The notes: a model not told the origin generated them from the letters alone. A stretch of 64,000 nucleotides of DNA from Tanytarsus gracilentus (GCA_038502055.1 JAXRKN010000045.1:7181501-7245500), one strand, 5' to 3'. Positions 11,741 to 25,903 are shown, counted from the first letter of the stretch. Numbers and translations: made by a program.

Positions 11741-12691
11741 TTATTTCGATACAAAATTTTAGACGGATTAAAAATTAACAAGATTGAATTGAAATTAGTT
11801 TAAAAAATATTTATTACTATTTTAAAATAATTTGAATTCGAGTGTCTACATCTTAAATTTATTCATAATAAACTTTTATGATGAAGGACGAGATGCAAAA
11901 ATAATTCCATTTACTTCACGGAAAAGAAACAATTCTTTAAAAATGTTGATGTTTACTTCATCAACGAGGAAGTTTTTCTTATGTACGTTGATGTATGCAC
12001 TTTTGCAAAATTTATGAATGTAGATTTTCTTCTTTAATCTTCAAGAAAAAATAAATTTTTGTTGAATTTAATTTTTTAAAATTTCTATAACAATATTTCA
12101 ATATTAAAAATCTTTATAAATTTTTAAAATCTTGATAAATTATTAAAATATTTTTGTGTCCACTCCTTGGATTTAAAATCCTGCTTCTTCTTATTTTTAA
12201 CTTAAAAAAACTTAAACATAAACTTTGTTGCATTTTTCCTTTTTCTTCTGGGTTATTTTTTCTGTGTATGCAGACGTGAAAAACTTTCGCAAGGAACAAG
12301 TTTTCATGTTGGTTACATTGTAAACGATCTCGCTTGCATTTTGATGGACTTTGGAGTTTACCCATGTTCAGATGTTGTTCGTTTGGCAATTATTCATTTT
12401 TAAGTGAACTGGAAAGGAGTTTTTGATTAAATTTCTCCCAGTTGAGGTATTTTTTAGCTGAAGTACAAAGTAGATTTGAAAAGAAAAACAAATTGGAAAC
12501 TTTCAAAGTTCAACAAATAGTTGATTAAAATTTCAACTTTGGCGATTTTCTGAGAAATAAAAAGTTTGAAAGTTTGTTTTATAAAAATTGGTCAAAATAA
12601 AAAATTCTAAACAGAAAAGCTTTTTTAAAAAATTTAAGCTTTTAATAAATTTTGAATAATTTTTAAATTTTAAATTTTTTTCTCATTCCAG
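11741..12691. other. AT-rich sequence upstream of the receptor exon
   Basis: No gene seen. This is taken as the 3' part of the intron preceding the TM5 exon; it ends in the acceptor TCTCATTCCAG at 12681-12691. Confidence 0.5.
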
Positions 12692-15600
12692 CTATCGGAG
12701 GACATTGGTTACGTGTTATATAGCGCATTGGGATCATTTTACATTCCTTCCTTCATCATGGTGTTTGTATATATTCGAATTTATTATGCGGCGAAAGCTC
12801 GCGCGAGAAGAGGTCTACGAAAGCAACCGAGAAAGCCGCCAAATGAGCAGGTAAGGTCACACTGGATGTATATGAGAAGATAAAAAAGGTTGCGTTGAAA
12901 GCGGAAACCTCTTTTTACTTTATGACTGCACTTCAACGTAACCTTTAAGTTTTCTTGGTTGATTCTGAAAAACGTAATGGAAAAAAATATTTTTTAAAAA
13001 TTTCTAAATGTTAAAAGATTATGTTGAATTTTCTTTCGACATTCACTCTACCCTGACCTTTATATCCGAACCCTCTTTTTATCATCGCGACTGTTTAGTG
13101 CGGTTAATGAAATCTAATAAACTCAGTTGAAAAATGAAGCTGTTACCGCACCTGAAGAGATGAGAAATTTTCACTGTGTCCGCTTCACATAATTTCCACT
13201 TTGAATGCTGTCGCTCGTAAAGCCATCATGAGCACCCATCGTTCATTCTCACAACCTGGTCAGATTAAATTAATGTTTGAAATTCGATATTTCCCTCGAC
13301 TGTGAAAAATTATCTAAACAACCGACGACTGGTGGTGTGTTATGAAATTTCGCCTTGTGGCGTTCGTTCAATATCGTTGGTGCGTGGTTGGAAAATGAGA
13401 GTGATTTAGATTGGTGTGAAAATGATTAAAATCAATTTCTATAACAGATTTGCGTGGAGATAAGAAGCGGAATGTGCTGAAAAGCCTCGAGACCAGAATA
13501 AATGATTAGAAAATAAATTTTTTTACTGTTTGAATTTTAGCTGCAGGTTTTAGATGATTTTAGTCGATTTCCATAAATTTTTTTATCTCCAAAATTTCAT
13601 TTTATATGTCAACAATTTTTCAACAAAAAACCAACAAATCTTAAATTAATTTTTTAATGAATAAGTTTGAAAGTTCCCAGGTTAAAAACCGACAGCAATC
13701 AATGTTCTTTAATTATTTAATCAGTTAATTGAGGTTGACGAAGACATTCACTCGAGAGTGCATGCAAACTGTGGATAAAATTAAAAATTTTTCAACGACG
13801 AAGTTTTTCTTTCTTTTAAGCCAGACCTTGAATGATGTACACACAACGTAAACACTCGAGTACTTTGCATTCAATGCTTTAAGGATATAAAACAAGTTGT
13901 TAAATCAGTTCAAAACAGAATGTTCCTTATCGTGTGAGATGTTGATACAAGAAGCAGCATACGCATGAAAGTGTCTTTAAATTGAAACTTCAATTGCCTT
14001 TAAGGTTTTAAAAATGTGTTTAACGTCTTTTGCGTAGCGTAAAAATATCATCGAGACATTCTCACTCAGGAAGTGCGATGAGGGCAAACAACGTGTAATA
14101 AAATATCATAAAATGGCTGTGAGAGAGATAAGTAATGAATATACATCGCTGGATTAAAAAAGCGACGACGATCCTGCTCATGCTGCTAACTTCCATGTGT
14201 TAGCATAATTTAGCGCATCGTCATTGATGCGAAAGTGCTTATAAAAAGCTAAAAATGAAGTGAAAAGAGCCAACGAAGGTTAGAGGGTGATTATAAAGAT
14301 TTAGTGAGAATTTTTAACCAGGAAAGTTGCAAGAAAAAAATATTAAAAAAGCTTAAAATTTAAAAGCTCTTTTAAAGCTTTAGAACTATTCTGAGAAAAA
14401 AATGGTTAATTTTTTATGCAAAGATATTGTAAGAAAAAAGCTTTAAATTCCCAAAACATCACCTTCAGCTTCTTTAACTTCTCAGCTTTTTTCCTCTCCT
14501 GACATTGTGACGTGAATAAATTAACGATGTGTCAATTTTAAGTTAATTGTCTCTCATGGGAGGGCGAAAGTGAACGAGTGAAAGAGAGTGTGAAAAATGA
14601 GCATGGCATGAGAAATTGCTGCGCCATTATCACCAATTTTTCTCTCCATTCCCATCATCAACAGCACTACCGTCATCACCAAGTATTTTGTTACTTAAAT
14701 TTTTCTCCTTTTCACTTACACAAACCCAATATTTCCTGTTTTTTGTGTTTCATGCACATTCATCCGTTGAATGGAATGTTTCAATGTGAAAAGGATCTTT
14801 CTCCGAGTGTTTGAGGATGCGGTAGCTCTCAAAAGCACTAGCACTAGGTGCAGCCATTACTTCGTAAAATTTATATAAATATTATGTTCACTCTACACCT
14901 CATTTTGAAAAAAAAGGGAAGAAAAGTTGTGAAGCTGAAAATGTAAAAGCTTTTTGATTTATGGAGATTTTGTTTACTGAGCTTAGAGAGTTTTTAAAGA
15001 GCTCTAAATTAAAATTTTGCTTTTTAATAATTTTAAATATTTTGACGAAAAGCTTGTAAATTTTTTTTTTAAAACTTGCATATTGAACTTTTTAATTTTT
15101 TAGTCAAAAGTTTGATTTAATTACTTTTTAAATTTAGTGATAAAAGCTCCAAAAACTTAATTTTGAGCTTTTCTGAGCCTTCAAAAATTAATTGAGAATT
15201 TTTGTGCTTTTAAAAGCTTTTTTTATCCACCCTTGTTTAAATTTTCCACGTCTCAACTCATTCTTTTATCTATTTCCTATTTATAAACTATGTGTTTGAG
15301 AGCTTTCACATTTTCTTCTGCACCTCCTTCATCGTCGAGTAATTCCAGTCGAGAAAGTACCAATGTGTATGAGCTTGTATCATCATTATATAGAGTGAAA
15401 AAAATATACAGCAATTTTCCTCCATTTCCCTTCATTGAATTCTCGAGTGAAGCTTGCTGCTCCAACAGACACGAAATGTGTTACAATTACGTGAAAAAAA
15501 TCACGTGAGTGATATGTAGATCAAGGATGTCACTTTCCAGACATTCACTCGTGTGTAAATTGTTGTGGATTTTAGACTAATTGTGAGATGCATGTCAGTG

Positions 15601-16696
15601 GCTAATGAACTTCATATATGAGAAACTTTATGAGTACAATGTTGCGCTTTAGAGAAGCTCATTAGGGAGAGTGAAAAGGTTCATTGTTGAAGTTCATGCG
15701 AAGAATTTTTACGGTGAAAGTTTTTCAATTCACAACATTGTGCATTGTGGTATTGATGGATGATTCATAAAACTCTCGTAAAGAAAATCTTTGCGACCAT
15801 CTTGTGAGGAAAAGATGAAAAATCTTTATTATATAAAAAATTCAAGAAAGGAGTCAGTCACGAGTAGTTTTTGAGATTTAAGTGTGATTATTATTTTATT
15901 AACATTTCTCTGAATTTTTGTAACGTATTTTAAAAATTCAAATTTTAAATTCACCTCTAAAAAAAGCTTTCGAGTCTGTCTCCTTTTCAAAGATAATCTT
16001 CAAAAGTTTTTCTTTTAAAAGAAAGTTGAAAAAATAATTTGCAACTTTTATCTTCCTCAGGAAACGAAATTTTCGAATCCTCGATCGAACATTCCCATGC
16101 CGCCGGGTCCGAGTGCCTCACGAGGACAATTACCACCAGCAAGTTCAACACAAATCGCCACAATTGAACAGCAGCCGCCTCAAAATGGCACAACAAATAA
16201 TGGAGCGGCGGGTGGCGGCGAGCAACAAGCAGCTGGCACATCAGCAAATATATCAATACCAATTGTAACCTGTGATTTTGCTTCCGACGTCTCGACCTCA
16301 GAAGCCGGTGCTGAAATTGAAAATGAAATGTATAAAGATAGATTGAATGTGGGCGCGATGGCATCGCAAGATATAAGAACGCGCTGCTTGTCGTCGGGAA
16401 GCGATGATGTGACTATTAATAATAACAATAACAATAATAATTCTAATTCCAATGGTGCTGCGACAAATGATGCTAATTCCAATCTCTCGACGTGTAATAA
16501 AAAGTTAACAACATCTCCCAACGCTCGATGTCGTGCTCTATCGGTGAACATTGACACGGACGCCGTAAGTGAATTTGAGCCGTCGAGTAGTGATTCCGGA
16601 GTAGTTAGCCGTTGTGCAGTGGTCAAACCATTAAAATTTCGACTGTGTCAGCCAATTTTTGGCAAGAAACAATCGAAAGGAAACAGTAAAGATCAT

Positions 16697-16728
<32 letters not shown>

Positions 16729-17216
16729 CCAGAATGATAATAAAAAGAAAAAGGTGAAAATTGCGTTGGATCAAAACTGTGAGATTCAACCGGTCGTGCC
16801 GAAAGTGGTGAAACCTCGAGATCCAGAAAAAGAAAAGAGAAGAATAGCGAGGAAAAAAGAGAAGAGAGCGACTTTGATTTTGGGAATGATTATGGGAAGG
16901 TAAGTCAACCATTCTATTCTTAATTCTAATCAGTTTGCTTCAAATTTATTTTGTTGTCTTTAAACTTAAGTTTTCTTGAATCAAGTCAGTTCCGACTTAA
17001 AAACTCATTCATTCTATTTCCAGTTTCATCGCCTGTTGGCTTCCGTTCTTCTTCCTCTACATTTTAACACCCGCTTGTCCAAATTGTCAAATACCCGACT
17101 GGGCGTTCGCCATCGCTTTCTGGCTCGGCTACATGAATTCCGCACTCAATCCTGCCATCTACACAATTTTCAACAAAGACTTTCGGCGAGCATTTCGTCG
17201 AATCCTGTTCAAGTGA
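12692..17216 (+). CDS. Octalpha2R: Alpha2-adrenergic-like octopamine receptor, 3' part (TM5 to C-terminus)
   Basis: A class A biogenic-amine GPCR in three exons: 12692-12850, 16061-16899 and 17024-17216, with phases that join cleanly and GT-AG ends. Exon 1 encodes TM5 (GYVLYSALGSFYIPSFIMVF) and the start of loop 3 (YYAAKARARRG). Exon 2 is a very long third intracellular loop of about 280 residues with an Asn-rich run, a run of about ten His, and a basic REKRRIARKKEKRAT-like end into TM6. Exon 3 gives TM6 (FIACWLPFFF), TM7 with the NPAIY variant of NPxxY, and the short tail DFRRAFRRILFK before TGA. The TM5, TM6 and tail sequences resemble vertebrate alpha2 adrenergic receptors and the insect alpha2-like octopamine receptor (CG18208 type). 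That assignment is from memory of the family; another amine receptor is possible. TM1-TM4 exons are not in the window, so the gene is partial at its 5' end. Confidence 0.78.
12851..16060 (+). other. Intron of the octopamine-type receptor
   Basis: Bounded by GTAAGG at 12851 and TCTTCCTCAG at 16051-16060. AT-rich, with no nested gene that I can support. Short frames at 14578-14814 and 15290-15508 show no recognisable protein features. Confidence 0.7.
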
Positions 17217-20200
17217 TGTTTATCATACATCTGCTGTTATCGTTGCGTCTCACGTTCAATCGAGAAGGCAACAGAGAAGGCAATGATGGGTACACGAACG
17301 CCACTCTACGGCGGATACTTACGATCTAATTTTTAAGAAGAATTTTTCACTCATACACGCAACTGTGACGTCACTAAAAGGGTGTTCATATAGGCTGCTA
17401 ACTGCGTCACATGTGAGGACGTGATTTGAGCTCACGATCTAATAAGCTAGGAAAGTGAGCGAACGTGCGTAACTAGTTAAATAAATTCAAGATTGTGCTC
17501 TCGAAAAAAGAAGAGAAGGTGAAGAGAGCTCTAAGACACACTCACATAAATACGTTTCTGGATTACAGGGAAAATAATTAAAATTAAATAAAAAAATTGT
17601 AAATTAAACTACTAGAAATTAGATAAATTTAAAAAATGTGTTTTGCAAAAATCACCTAAACTTCTTTGAGAAGTTAGCTTGTTCTTGCAAAACACTCATC
17701 ACTTCTGAATGTGTAAAAACTTTTCACTACATCAAAATTCAACACCTTCAAAAAAACCCGGATACAACTTTTATGTTATTTCTTTCCTCTAGACATGCAG
17801 TGTGTGTGAGGGTTTGATAAAAGTTAAAGGTAAATAAATATAATGCATAAATTTATAACACCAAAAAAACATGAGAGCGCTAATGAAAAACGGTTTGAGG
17901 AGAAAACTTTTCGTAATAAATGTTCATAAAACAATTTTCATTGTCGATAAATATGAGAAAATGAAAGAATTTGCTGAAGAAAAATGGAGTAAAAATATCA
18001 AGGGGTGTGCAACTATATTTTTTTAAATTTGCTACTAGAGTCTTATTGAATTGTTAATACATTTTATTTTAAAACATTTTATTTTAAAATTTTTGTAATA
18101 AAGAAGATATTTAAAATTCATTAAAACCCTATGGGCACATTTACTTAAAAAAAATTAACAAAAAACTGACAAGTTGCTCACCCCTTTTATTTTCCACCTT
18201 TCATCTTCATACTATGCTAAAGTAATAATGCTATATAAAGAAGCAAAACATTACAAAAAGAGATATTTAATTAAATCTAATAGCAAAAAAGAAGGAAAAA
18301 CTTTTTTTTATATACAAAAATTTCTATTTATTACCAAGCAAAAAAAATATTAACGTAAGAAACAAAATGATTAATTTTTAGTTTTTCATATATAAATGTT
18401 TAAGTTCTGGACCCTAAACATAAAAGAAGAGAAAATCAAAAAAAATATTACGAAAAAGTTTCATGAGCAATATTTAGGATTTTAAAGTGTTTGTACATAA
18501 AACTTTTATGTTTTTTATTTTCTTATGATTAATTGCCTCAAAAGAGAGTTCCATGAGAAATTCTCAAAATTTATTCAGTTTTAAGCTCTGTTGTTAGGAG
18601 GTGAGAATGCAAATTTTCATCGTAAAATATTTTTTACAGTGAAAGTTGGAATCGTAAAATTTTGTTTTTTTTTTACTAATTTAATTAAAATTTGATCTAT
18701 GATTAACATCATAATAGAATTTAAATTATGCCATCAGGGTTTAATTTTATTTAAATTAAAAATTCTTTAAAGTAGTTTCAATTTTAAAACTACCCTAAGG
18801 GCACAGCCTCAAATTTTTGATCAAAATTGTGGATTTTTCTTAGTGGCACATTTTAAAAATTATTTAATAAATTTTAAAATTTCCACATTTTTTCAATCAA
18901 GTCCTCACTGTAACCGCTTAATAGCTCATTCATAAGTCATATCTTACAAACGCTCAAATTCTGTTTACCCAAGTCATATTTTTCTCAAAACTCGATGAAA
19001 AATTAAAATTTTTATCGAAATTTTTCAGCGTTTACAAACTCGAATTATTAATTACGCTTTATTACGAGTTGGTTAAACATTCGCTTAGCGTAAACTGAGT
19101 GTTCGTTCAAAATACTCTAAGGCGATTAGCGTTATTTCGATATTTTGACAGTCGTCAAACACTTAATCTCTCTCACTCTGTTTGTTTAAATTCAATTTGA
19201 GTTAAAGACTTTTAAAAATTTCTGGCGTTCGTTGATTGACACGAAAAGATAAAATTGACAAATTTCGGCCATTTAAATTAATTTGCGATTTCATGTTTGA
19301 GGTTTTTATTCATTAAAAGAAAGAAATTTAAATTCACCACAAATTATTTTGGATTTATTTCCATGGGGAATTTTTAATGAAAAGTTCAATGAGATTCATG
19401 ATTGGCTCGTTAACAATTGAAATTAATTCAAAGGAGGAAATTTAATTAAAAAATTATTGGTATGAAAATTTGTTTCAAATTTTGCAACATTTTAAATTAT
19501 TTCGTCATCTCTGTTGACTAAATTTTTATTTCAAGATAAATTTGTCATCTCGGGCTGACTTAAAAGTTGAATTTAAATTAAATTTGTCATTTCAGTCATA
19601 AAATTAATCCTCTCAGTCTCCAAGTTCATCATTCGATAATTTTTATTAAGTCTTTAATTATTTTTAAACTTTTAAATATTTTTTAATAATAATTTTTAAT
19701 CAAATAATTACCTCGATAAACTTTTTTCCTCACCTCAATTTCTTTCAAACTTTTCAGCCACAACAAAATTTTTTCTCTCGCCTCTGGAAGTTTTTTCTTC
19801 AGCAAAAGAAAACTTTAAGCCAACAAACTTCCTCTCCACATCTTCCTGAATTTCTTTTTCCATAAAACATTTTTTTCTCATATAAAACATTAAATGAGAA
19901 ATGAAAATGTAGAAAGTCATAAATTTATTTAGTTCTAGGTGCAGCAAAAAACTCAAAAATACAGCGTGAAAAATGTTTGAGATAATTCTTAAAGAATTTT
20001 CGTTTTAATTTATTAAAAAAGTTTTATTATGATAAAAAAATTTTTGGCGCTGTTTTGATCAAAAAATTTACTTTAAGAATCTTTTAAGGTCACACATCGT
20101 AAAAAAATTTTCACTTTAAAGATATTTTTATCTCCTCAGTAATTTAATACGTCGCTGTTTTCCTCGAAATTGCCTCCATCATCGCCTCACTGATTTTATT

Positions 20201-23200
20201 AGTATTCTTTTGCATATAAAATTTTCTCACTTCAATGTGACGAGAGAGAAAAATTTCACACCAAATGATTAATGATTGATTCCCATCATCATAAGCCATC
20301 ACAACAACAAATCATCTCGTACAGACTTTGTGAGCTAAAATTGACTTCAATTAAAAGCCACATGAACTCGTGAATATTTAATGCGATGATAAAATAAATA
20401 AATTTCAGGCTTAGCTATTCGGAAATGAAAATTTTGATCGATTAATTTTTCAGTGCTCTGAGAAACTGATTGCAATTTCTGATTTTGAAAAATTCATGAG
20501 CTGATGTGGAAGTGATTGATTTAAATCATTGCGATGAGTTGAGAAAATAGAAAATTAAGAATTTGAGAGCATTGAATTGGAAAATTTACGACGCAGTGAA
20601 ATTTAGAGATGACATTTAAAAAAATAGTGGAATTTAAAAACTTTAATTCAGTTTAAATAATATTTGTAAACTGCTTCAAGGATTTTTTTCTTTAAAAAAA
20701 AGAATTTCCTTAACCTCAAAAATATGCAAGAAATAAAGTCAAATTTCCCATCTTCAATGCATCATGCGCGAGCTGTTTGAATAACTTGTTGTGTATGTGC
20801 ACATTCTTTATCCAACAAAACTTGATGTATTCATGAATAAAAAAAAATAAAATTCCTTCATGGAATACAAAACGGCTGTCTAAAGGCAAAAAATTCTTTC
20901 GTAGTTGTTGATCAAATTTTCGAGCTATCAAAAATGAGTTTTAGAGAACGATGAAAACTATTTTTGCATCAAGTCAGGCATCAAAATAAGATTTAAGCGA
21001 GAAAAACATTCCAAAGTACTAAAAATTTCCATCCCTGCGTGGGAAAATTCCTCATCTGTCATGCGATATCTATTTGAGATGAGAAAATCCATAAAAAAAG
21101 AAGAAAATATTTTTTACGAGAAATATTTTTCCCAATATTTGTGCTTGCTCGATAAAATTTTGATCTCAGATGTAAATACACACATAGAGAGCGATATGAG
21201 GGAGATGGATTGATTCTAAATTGGAAGCATACACGTTTCAATATGAAATTTTCCATGAACATAAGCAAAAATTATTTGCTCTCATTTATTTCTCGCTTTA
21301 AATGTAAAAAACATTGAAAAAACATTAAAAGTTTATTTTTTTATGAGCGAGCTTTAAGAGAATCGTGGAAAAATATTAAGAGAAAATAAAAAATTAAATT
21401 TAAATTCCACATAAAGCCTTCCGGAAATCTCTTCACTAATTGAAATTTTAAAAATTTAAATCCGAAGAAAACGGAATTAATTTTTAAACGATTTTCTTCT
21501 TTATTTGCACAAAAGCAAAACAAATTTTGTATTTTCATAATTAAGTTTAATCTCTTATAAATCTCTTTTCAGCTGCTGTGTGATGGAAAAGCAAACAAAG
21601 AAGTTTTTCATGTCTGCCATTTTTCATCATTACCTTACAAATTTATAATTCATTGTTGCACATCGTTTTGGTTCGCTCTCAATTGTCATTTTAACAATTG
21701 TGCTCTATTTTTCTGAGCTATACAATGTTTTGCAATTTATTTCATTCAAGTTTAATCCTTGCGGTTGTGGTAATTGGAAGAAGATAAAAAAAGTTTGAGG
21801 TTACAATTAATTTTTTAGTTATCTCGGTTTAAATTTTATGATCTTAGAGTTTTTGAACTTTGAATTTTTTAGTACAATTTTTGATCTTTTCAATTTCAAA
21901 TTTTGCCTACTCAGAATTTTTGAACTTAAAATTTAAATAAATTTTTGACCTTTAATAATTTTTTCGCTCATCTCGGTTTTGTAATCTGAAAACTTTTGAA
22001 CTTGAATTAATTTCATATACAAATATTTGGCAAATTTTCATTCAAGTTTGTTCAAGTGAAAATTACATAATTTAACACAAAAGTTTCTCCTCAGATGAAT
22101 CTGTTGCATGACCTCGCAATAAAACTTAAAATGTCACAGAAAATGTGGTATGAAGAAGAAATGAAAACATGAAATTTTCTCTATTTTAATTAATTTTCCG
22201 GCTTTTTTTTTCACTGAGCAAATGAAAACTCTCCTCGAAGGCATGAACGTGCCACAAGTTGCAAAAGTAAAAGAATTTTTTTCTCATTTAACCGCAAAAA
22301 GCACAAAGTGAAAAATGGCGAACAGCTAGTTAATTTATGACGGCGCACAAAAAAAATTCACTTTAAATCATTCGAGACATCATTCAAAAGAAAAAAATGC
22401 AACAGTGGCTTCCGTGGTGCTAATTAATTCATTTAATTTCAACAAATTACAGCCTGCTATGACATTCTAATTTAATGAGGAGTTGATTTAAAAAAGGGAA
22501 AAACTTATTTTTGTGAGCTGTTAAAAAATTATTCATGCAATCAAAAAAGCGAGTTACAAAACTTTTCTCACTCGTAACATAATTTATTTTTGCATTCTCA
22601 CATTAGCGCTTAAAACTTTTTTCGGGTATCAGGATTTGCGTTGAAAATTAAGCGTTTTTTAAAAAAGTTTAAAATTCAAACTGAAAAGTTTGAATTCAAT
22701 TTAAATTTGCAGAGAAATTAATTAAATTTTGTTTTATAAACTTTTGTAACGTTTTTAAAAATTTCAAATTTTAACAATAACTTTTAAAAAAGCTCTCAAG
22801 TTTGAATCTTCTTGAATTAATTTAAATTTTAGATTCTTCATGGACTTTTCTCTAACCCAAATTTAAATATTTAAACATCTTTTTTTGTTATTTTCTAAAA
22901 GGTAGCATAGAAAACTTTTCATTCATTCGAATTCGACAAAAAACTGTACAATCTATTTTTAATCAAATGGATGATGTTGAGCCCCCGTCTTCCATTTGAA
23001 TGAAATAAATTAAATGAGGATTTTTCTCCCGTAGTTTAACATAATAAAGAAAAAGTATATTGATAACGTCATTTGAGTAAAAGTAGAGCACAAAAATAAT
23101 TTTTTATTTCTAAAAGTTTTGTTAGAATAGAAAAGTTTTAATTTGATAAAATTCAGTGTTGAAATTTTATCGAATTTAAAAAATATCAACTAAATTTTTA

Positions 23201-24651
23201 AAATTCTTCCTGAAACCTAATAAAAAATTTTATTTTTGTAAAAAGAGTTCAAATCATTTTCATCAAAAAAAAACAAACAAACAAAGAAACATTTTTTATG
23301 TGTAAGTTAAAGGACCCAAAACTGAACATTTTCGCATCCCATTTTGTAAATGAGAAATAATTTTTTTACAAAGCATATAAAAAATTTTGTTACCACTTTT
23401 TCGAACAAGAGAAAAGTTTTATATTTAAAGTAATACGAAAAAGTCTGTCTATATAAAAAATTTAACTGTTTTAGAATAAAATTGAAAGTTACCGAAATAA
23501 AGATAAAAATTCTAACTAAGCGTTCATCATATGAAAATCGAAAGAGGATAATTGATGTGTTAAATTAGTTAAAAAAAAGTCAAAACCTGTTCGTCATTCA
23601 TTCTAACATAGCTGAGTCTAAAATTTATTAACATAAACTAGATCAAAAAATTCATTTAAGTGTAAAAGTAGTAGAAAAAAAATTAAATCGAAAAATAAAT
23701 TTTTATTTACATAAAATTAATGAAATTAAAAGAAAGTAACTAAAAAATTATTGTCATCTATCACCAAACAGAAACCAAAAACAGACCCATTAAAAAAATA
23801 TTAATTAAATTAATTATCATCGTAATTACTTTTTAATAAAAAAATGAAAATCACTCACAAAATAACAAAGGAGAGAAAATATTTATAAAAATCAATTAAT
23901 AAAATTGGAAAAAATAATTCTCAATTGCGTTTGTTTGCACTTTTTATGAAAGATATAATTTTTCAGGATGAGTAAAAAGCAATTAAACTTATCATCATGA
24001 ATGACATGAAAATGTCACATTTGAACAGCAAAAAAGGTCAAACTTCTGTGCTTGATTTAGTGAAATTAAGGGATGGACTTTAATGTAACTTTTTAATACT
24101 TTTTTCTTCAAATTCAAGGAAATTTAATTTGAATTTTCTTAATTTTTGGACTTACAAAATTTATTTTTTAACGTGTTTTCAGTTTTTAAAGCTTTGAGTT
24201 TCAATTTATTTACGCTAGATGTCGCAAGTTATTATTCAAACAAGTAACTTGTAGCAAGTTTATTTCTTCAGTTCTTCATCTTATTTTGCTCATTAATTAA
24301 TTCTCACATGAACTTTGTGACATTTGTAAATTCTCATTTTATTTTGACATTCATTAGTCATGTAGCTTTTACTACTTTGAAAATTTATTTCTATTTACAT
24401 TAACTTAGAATGGATGAATATAATTTATAAGTGACATAACACTTGTTTCAGACCATCCCTATATTTGACACTTGTTGATCATTCTCTTAAAAATTTTCTA
24501 ATTGATTGCTGACTCACGCTACAGTTATAATATTTCCACTATTATCATCATCACACGGTTAGTTTACTTTATATTTAACATGTGTTCACATCAAAATTAA
24601 CACTAATTTGAGCTTTTGTCGCTGTTTGCGGGAGAAAATTAAAAATTTCAG
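17217..24651. other. Receptor 3' UTR and a long gene-poor stretch
   Basis: The first few hundred bases are probably the receptor 3' UTR (AATAAA near 17481). The rest is very AT-rich, with poly-A and poly-T rich lengths and no coding region supported. A small inverted-repeat element at 18000-18186 is listed separately. Regulatory DNA for the receptor could lie here but nothing specific was recognised. Confidence 0.5.
18000..18186. mobile_element. Small inverted-repeat element (about 187 bp)
   Basis: The left end AAGGGGTGTGCAACTA matches the reverse complement of the right end (AAGGGGTGAGCAACTT) with about two mismatches in 16. The interior is AT-rich with no frame. This looks like a miniature inverted-repeat element. 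No convincing target-site duplication was found, so the call is tentative. Confidence 0.35.
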
Positions 24652-24917
24652 TCATTCTAGAGCTTTTGAGAAAATTACACTAAAATAAAAAATTTGAAAT
24701 TGAAAAATGAATTTTCTAATCTCGCCGTGAAAATTTTGAAGACAAAAATGTAAAGAGTAACTTTTTACAGTGTTGCACGTGTCTGATTTGTGTAAAAGCT
24801 TATGAAATTTAGTATCTTCCAACTCCGTAGAGAGTGACAATAAATAATCACCGGACAACATCGGCAGTCTGGCGAGCGAAAGAAAAAATATTTTAAAATC
24901 CACACGTGGGTGTTGCC
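24652..24917 (-). other. Open frame abutting the left end of a repeat element
   Basis: On the minus strand about 88 codons stay open from the repeat boundary near 24917 down to a TGA at 24652, with balanced composition (SLARLPMLSGDYLLSLSTEL and LLHKSDTCNTVKS). Upstream the frame runs into tandem-repeat sequence, which cannot be the original gene start. It may be an exon cut by the repeat insertion, or chance. No family recognised. Confidence 0.15.
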
Positions 24918-25089
24918 GTGTAACCCACTTGTAACAGATCAGTATTGGCTTCCCCTTCTGGCCTCCCCTTTTGGCTTCCCAAAAATGGCTTCCCAAAATG
25001 GCTTCGCAAAATGGCTTCCAAAAATTGGCTTCTAACACATGGCTTCGCAAAATGGCTTCCCAAAATTGCTTCCCAAATTGGCTTGCCAC

Positions 25090-25350
25090 TGTGTTTCGAC
25101 TGTGTTTCATTTTCTATTGTGTTTCATTTTCCACTGTGTTCCATTTTCCATTGTGTTTCATTTTCCATTGTGTTTCATTTTCCACTATGTTCCATTATCC
25201 ATTGTGTTCCATTTTCCATTGTGTTCCATTTTCCATTGTGTTCCATTTTCCATTGTGTTTCATTTTCCATTGTGTTCCATTTTCCATTGCGTTCCGTTTT
25301 CAACCATGTTCCATTTTCCACTGTGTTTCATTTTCCACAGTGTTCCATTT
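25090..25350. repeat. 17-bp minisatellite
   Basis: About fifteen copies of TGTGTTCCATTTTCCAT with T/C changes. Because 17 is not a multiple of three and the unit lacks stops, all three plus-strand frames stay open and encode the same repeating Ser-Ile-Val-Phe-His-Phe-Pro-Leu-Cys-like peptide. These overlapping frames are a by-product of the repeat and not genes. Confidence 0.8.
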
Positions 25351-25857
25351 TCAGATCCATGCCAATCGATTCCTGGTCCAATTACGAGTTCAATGAGGTA
25401 CATGAAGCCATACTTCTAAAAAATGGACATTAGTGGCATTCCTTGGACACTCCTGGCCGGCCGTGACGGTCATTCTTCAAAATCATCAATGCCAATCAAT
25501 TCCTGATGCAATTACGAGTTCAACGAGGTACATGAAGCCATACTTTTAAAAAATGGACATTAGGGGCACTACTGGCAGGCCGTGATGGACATTGGTGGCA
25601 CTCTTGGATGGCCATGATAGACATTCCTCAAATATCATCAATGCCTTTCGATTCCTGATACAAATACGAGTTCAACGACATACATGAAGCCATATAACAG
25701 GAAATTTGTATGAAAAATGGCATTTAGGGCTGTCCATGGCACGACCTGTGGTCATGACCCTCATAATTCCTAAAATGGCCGAATCTAAATTCATAGACCT
25801 ACCATTTGGCGAAAACTAGAAGTCTCTAGCTATCTCAGCAGCCGAGATCTCGAAGGA

Positions 25858-25859
<2 letters not shown>

Positions 25860-25899
<40 letters not shown>

Positions 25900-25903
25900 G
25901 GAC
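25860..25903. repeat. (ACAG)n microsatellite
   Basis: A run of ACAG/GACA tetranucleotides with a few ACGG variants at each end, at the 3' part of the repeat element. Equivalent in position to the AAGT-type run in the 11-kb copy. Confidence 0.8.

Noticed and set aside
24945..25433. Three overlapping plus-strand frames of 126-162 codons
   Set aside because: They are products of the stop-free 13- and 17-bp tandem repeats and give the same repeating peptide in every frame.
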